The notes under the pieces were generated by a model. It did not search any database. It was given only the letters and a program-made list of their open reading frames with translations, and had not been told where the DNA came from. 64,000 bases of DNA from Vibrio astriarenae (GTDB lineage: Bacteria; Pseudomonadota; Gammaproteobacteria; Enterobacterales; Vibrionaceae), in the NCBI RefSeq assembly GCF_010587385.1, contig NZ_CP047475.1, positions 1,488,001 to 1,552,000 on the forward strand. Direction: 5' to 3'. Below, in pieces: positions 61,063-64,000 of this stretch. Position numbers and translations under genes: made by a program. Within the stretch, counting starts at the first letter, position 1, and each line of letters begins with the position of its first letter.

Positions 61063-61906
61063 TGAAAATCTTACCATTGCTGTCATTTGAGTTGTCATTG
61101 TCTTGATCGGTTGAATCCGACGAATCGTCATCAGAATTGTCATCCGATGACTTATCTTGTGTCGCAATGACCTTTAAGCGAATGCCAAACATTTCGCGAT
61201 AGATGATCGCTTTAACATGAAAGAACAGCGGCAATACGAAGATAAGGCCAACACCATAAAGCATCGCACCAACGACAAAAAGGCACATCATTGTGATATA
61301 GATGGCAGCGAGCGGCAGGATTTTTTTGTTTACCGCTCTTAAAGAGAGCCATAGCGAGCTCATTGGTGGGACACGTTTTTCACAGATCAACAGTGTTGAA
61401 TTGGTAAACGCTAGCGATAAATATAATGAAACAAATGGAAGTAACATACCTGCGATGCCCTGTAGCAACAAACCAGCCAGCGTCGCTAGAATAACAGGGA
61501 CCGTGAACTGTAAGCCTTTTGCTATGTGGGCAGTTTTAGTCTGCAAGCCAGACGCATGGCTCATTGCCATCAAACTGACACCAGCAAAAAACGGAGCACT
61601 GATCACTTCGTAGCTAAAGTTAGCCATAAAGATTGCTTGTACAACACTTGCGTCAACGGATTCTGGATCGGTGACCATATCGAGGATAACGGAGAGGTCA
61701 CCAACTTGGAGTTTCAAAGCGATGTAAAAGATAGCGAGCTGTGCCACCAAAAGCAGCAAAATCGCAGGTGTAAAGCGCATGAAGTGCTTGGTCGTTAGGC
61801 TCATTGCTTCACGTAGCACCTCACCCGTTCTCAAGCTGTAATCACCCGATAACGCTCTCTCTACATTACCACCAACGTTAAATTCTCGTTCAAAATCTTT
61901 TGTCAT
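61055..61906 (-). CDS. polytopic membrane protein, unknown
   Basis: 283 residues with five or six membrane helices (for example FTPAILLLLVAQLAIFYIAL near 46-65) and a very acidic Asp/Ser-rich tail (SDDNSDDDSSDSTDQDND). Resembles stress-related DUF2189/BPSS1780-type proteins in layout, without certainty. First gene of the cluster with the Bax-like gene. Confidence 0.7.
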   Translation of the reverse strand: MTKDFEREFNVGGNVERALSGDYSLRTGEVLREAMSLTTKHFMRFTPAILLLLVAQLAIFYIALKLQVGDLSVILDMVTDPESVDASVVQAIFMANFSYEVISAPFFAGVSLMAMSHASGLQTKTAHIAKGLQFTVPVILATLAGLLLQGIAGMLLPFVSLYLSLAFTNSTLLICEKRVPPMSSLWLSLRAVNKKILPLAAIYITMMCLFVVGAMLYGVGLIFVLPLFFHVKAIIYREMFGIRLKVIATQDKSSDDNSDDDSSDSTDQDNDNSNDSNGKIFNA

Positions 61907-62401
61907 CGTACTTCCAGGCCCGAGTGGGCTAAAAATTCTAAGATAAGCTGCTGATTATACCCGTCTAACACGATTATGCAGCAAACTATTCAATGGATAG
62001 ACCATTACCTATTGTTTTACTTTGTTAAACGCCGAGTATCGCCGCTTGCTGAGCAACAAGTGGCACTTGTGCATCAGAAGCGTTGTTGATCATTATTGTT
62101 TCTTCCTGACCTTATTTTTCCAAATAGCAAAATAAAACCTTTTATCAGTAAGCTACCGTTCTAACTTTCTAATTATAGTCACACATTTTCCGGTAACTCA
62201 CCTATGCTTTTACTTGGGCGAACGCGTGAATAATCCGCATTTAGAAAAGTATTGAATAATTTTCTTATAAATCACTTTGCAAAAATTAGAACCAGCTATA
62301 TGATTCGCGCCGAAAAATGTTATTGATTGTTAGTAGCATGTAAACCTTGGTTGTAAGCCAAGATTGTTCTTCTTTTTCAGTTGCATGGAGACCGACAGAC
62401 T
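61907..62401. other. 495-base leader region before potA
   Basis: No convincing gene (a 37-codon frame at 61975 lacks a ribosome site). A CTTGG/CCAAG hairpin at 62346-62362 followed by ATTGTTCTTCTTTTT sits just upstream of potA and could act as an attenuator. The potA promoter must lie in this stretch but I cannot fix it. Confidence 0.4.
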
Positions 62402-63517
62402 TTGAACAACAAAGCAATCCCTCAGGCCCCCCTCATCACGATTCGTGGGTTAGGCAAAAGTTTTGACGGAAAATCGATCATTAATCAATTCGACCTCGAC
62501 GTAAACCACGGCGAATTCCTTACCATTTTGGGCCCTTCTGGTTGCGGCAAAACCACCATTCTTAGACTGATAGCTGGCTTTGAAGACGCGGACATTGGAA
62601 GTTTAGTTCTGGATGGCTCAGATATTACCAAGGTACCCGCTGAGAAAAGGCCAGTGAATACCGTTTTCCAAAGCTATGCACTCTTCCCGCATATGACGGT
62701 TTTTGACAATGTTGCATTTGGTTTGAAAATGCAGGGAGTGCCAGCATCAGAGATTGAACCAAGAGTCATCAATGCTTTAAAAATGGTACGTCTGGAAGAT
62801 ATGGCGCAGCGTAAACCACATCAACTTTCCGGTGGACAGCAGCAACGTATTGCCATTGCGCGAGCGGTGGTGAATAAACCGAAAGTACTGTTACTCGATG
62901 AATCTCTATCAGCGTTGGATTACAAACTGCGTAAGCAGATGCAAATAGAGTTGAAGCAGCTTCAACGCCAATTGGGTATCACGTTCATTTTTGTCACGCA
63001 CGACCAAGAAGAAGCGCTATCGATGTCGGATCGAATTATCGTGATGCGTAATGGTGTGATTGAGCAAGACGGTTCTCCGAGAGAGATTTATGAAGAGCCA
63101 AGTAACCTCTTCGTTGCACGCTTTATCGGTGAAATTAATGTATTTGAGGCCAAAGTCCTCGAGCGAGTTGACGACAAACGTATAAGTGCTGAGATCCAAG
63201 GCGTTCCTAGTACGATTTTCTTTGATAAAGAAATTGTGGTTGGTGAGACACTACAAGTGCTGCTTCGTCCTGAGGATTTGAGACTAGAAGAGATAAAAGA
63301 GTCAGTCGATAAAGGAATTACGGGTTATGTGGTTGAGCGAACGTACAAAGGTATGACGTTAGATTCGGTTGTCGAACTGGAATCCGGTCAACGCGTCATG
63401 GTTAGTGAATTCTTCAATGAAGATGATCCCGATGTTGATCACTCTTTGGGGCAAAAAGTCGCCGTTACTTGGGTTGAAAGCTGGGAAGTGGTATTGAGAG
63501 ATGACGAGCAGGTTTAA
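62402..63517 (+). CDS. potA: spermidine/putrescine ABC transporter ATPase
   Basis: About 371 residues: ABC ATPase with Walker [10 protein letters not shown] (near 41-49), LSGGQQQR and [10 protein letters not shown], then a C-terminal TOBE regulatory domain (RPEDLRLEE). Powers polyamine import with PotB, PotC and PotD. The start is uncertain: TTG at 62402 with GGAG 11 bases upstream, or TTG at 62381. Overlaps potB by 17 bases. Confidence 0.93.
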   Translation: MNNKAIPQAPLITIRGLGKSFDGKSIINQFDLDVNHGEFLTILGPSGCGKTTILRLIAGFEDADIGSLVLDGSDITKVPAEKRPVNTVFQSYALFPHMTVFDNVAFGLKMQGVPASEIEPRVINALKMVRLEDMAQRKPHQLSGGQQQRIAIARAVVNKPKVLLLDESLSALDYKLRKQMQIELKQLQRQLGITFIFVTHDQEEALSMSDRIIVMRNGVIEQDGSPREIYEEPSNLFVARFIGEINVFEAKVLERVDDKRISAEIQGVPSTIFFDKEIVVGETLQVLLRPEDLRLEEIKESVDKGITGYVVERTYKGMTLDSVVELESGQRVMVSEFFNEDDPDVDHSLGQKVAVTWVESWEVVLRDDEQV

Positions 63518-64000
63518 TCTACAAAATTCAATCATTCTAGTGATCGTCGGTTGGTTATCGATTTTCGTATTAGTGCCGAACGTGATGATCATTGGTACGA
63601 GTTTTCTTACGCGCCATGAATCCGATCTTATTGAGTTTACCTTCACGCTAGATAACTACATTCGATTAGCCGACCCGCTCTATGCGAAGGTCTTACTGCA
63701 TTCGTTCTACATGGCAATCGTTGCTACCGTTATCTGCTTATTGATTGGTTACCCATTTGCCTATGTTGTCGCCACCATGCCTGAACGCTGGCGTCCAATT
63801 ATGCTGTTTTTGGTGATTGTGCCTTTTTGGACCAACTCTCTGATCAGAACGTACGGCTTAAAAATAGTATTAGGTACACAAGGGATTTTGAACAAAACCC
63901 TTTTGTATTTGGACGTTATCGATAAGCCGATGAGGATAATGTATACCGAAAGTGCCGTTATGATTGGTCTGGTCTACATCTTGTTGCCATTTATGATTCT
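63501..64000 (+). CDS. potB: spermidine/putrescine permease PotB, truncated by window end
   Basis: 166 residues of the inner-membrane permease are present ([20 protein letters not shown]...), with membrane helices at about 10-32, 70-95 and 100-125 and the [15 protein letters not shown] segment typical of PotB. The start overlaps the end of potA by 17 bases. The 3' end lies outside the window. Confidence 0.93.
   Translation, partial: MTSRFNLQNSIILVIVGWLSIFVLVPNVMIIGTSFLTRHESDLIEFTFTLDNYIRLADPLYAKVLLHSFYMAIVATVICLLIGYPFAYVVATMPERWRPIMLFLVIVPFWTNSLIRTYGLKIVLGTQGILNKTLLYLDVIDKPMRIMYTESAVMIGLVYILLPFMI

Noticed and set aside
61975..62091. 37-codon frame upstream of potA
   Set aside because: No ribosome site, no recognisable product, and it lies in a leader region.

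Overview
The window is the replication-terminus region of the main chromosome of a Vibrio-like gammaproteobacterium. Gene content and order (msrC-proQ-prc, pepN, gdhB, pyrD, zapC, rlmKL, uup, rmf, fabA, lon-like protease, matP; then ccoNOQP-ccoHIS, fnr, uspE, ttcA, potAB) match the Vibrionaceae, and the NAD-dependent 1600-residue glutamate dehydrogenase, DUF3466 and FIST/kinase genes are typical of vibrios. The terminus assignment rests on a matP gene, four perfect matS sites (15165, 20771, 47484, 53325) and a canonical 28-bp dif site at 45255-45282.

Layout: 1-26580 is ordinary host core. 26593-26937 is a truncated transposase. 27032-45254 is an 18.2-kb insertion at dif, made of two kinds of element that carry no recombinase and so must use host XerC/XerD. 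The first (27032-33889) is a head-to-tail tandem of a 3429-bp filamentous-phage satellite resembling RS1/CTXphi in its repressor, replication initiator and folded attP, and resembling M13 in its gV-gVII-gIX order. Each unit encodes a repressor, a rolling-circle Rep, an ssDNA-binding protein, pVII-like and pIX-like tip proteins, a 74-aa unknown and a three-repeat DNA-binding protein. It has no major coat, adsorption or Zot/pI gene, so it needs a helper phage not seen here. The copies differ by two single-base indels, one of which destroys the pVII-like gene in copy 2.

The second element (33890-45254, 11.4 kb) looks like a corticovirus (PM2-like) prophage: divergent repressor, an HUH/two-tyrosine Rep, a HerA/FtsK-type packaging ATPase, a 280-aa protein I call the double-jelly-roll major capsid protein, many small one-helix membrane proteins, a protein with ten 8-residue repeats (candidate spike shaft), a muramidase-like protein, a holin-like protein and a second HTH gene. 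The mixed dif arms let the order of acquisition be read: satellite first, then the corticovirus into the regenerated dif on the right.

45283-64000 returns to host core: a hybrid histidine kinase with a FIST sensor gene, the cbb3 cytochrome oxidase and its assembly genes, fnr with its own FNR box, uspE, ttcA, a Bax-like glucosaminidase cluster and the start of the spermidine/putrescine transporter operon. All family assignments are from reading the translated sequence and remembered family motifs; no database search was run.
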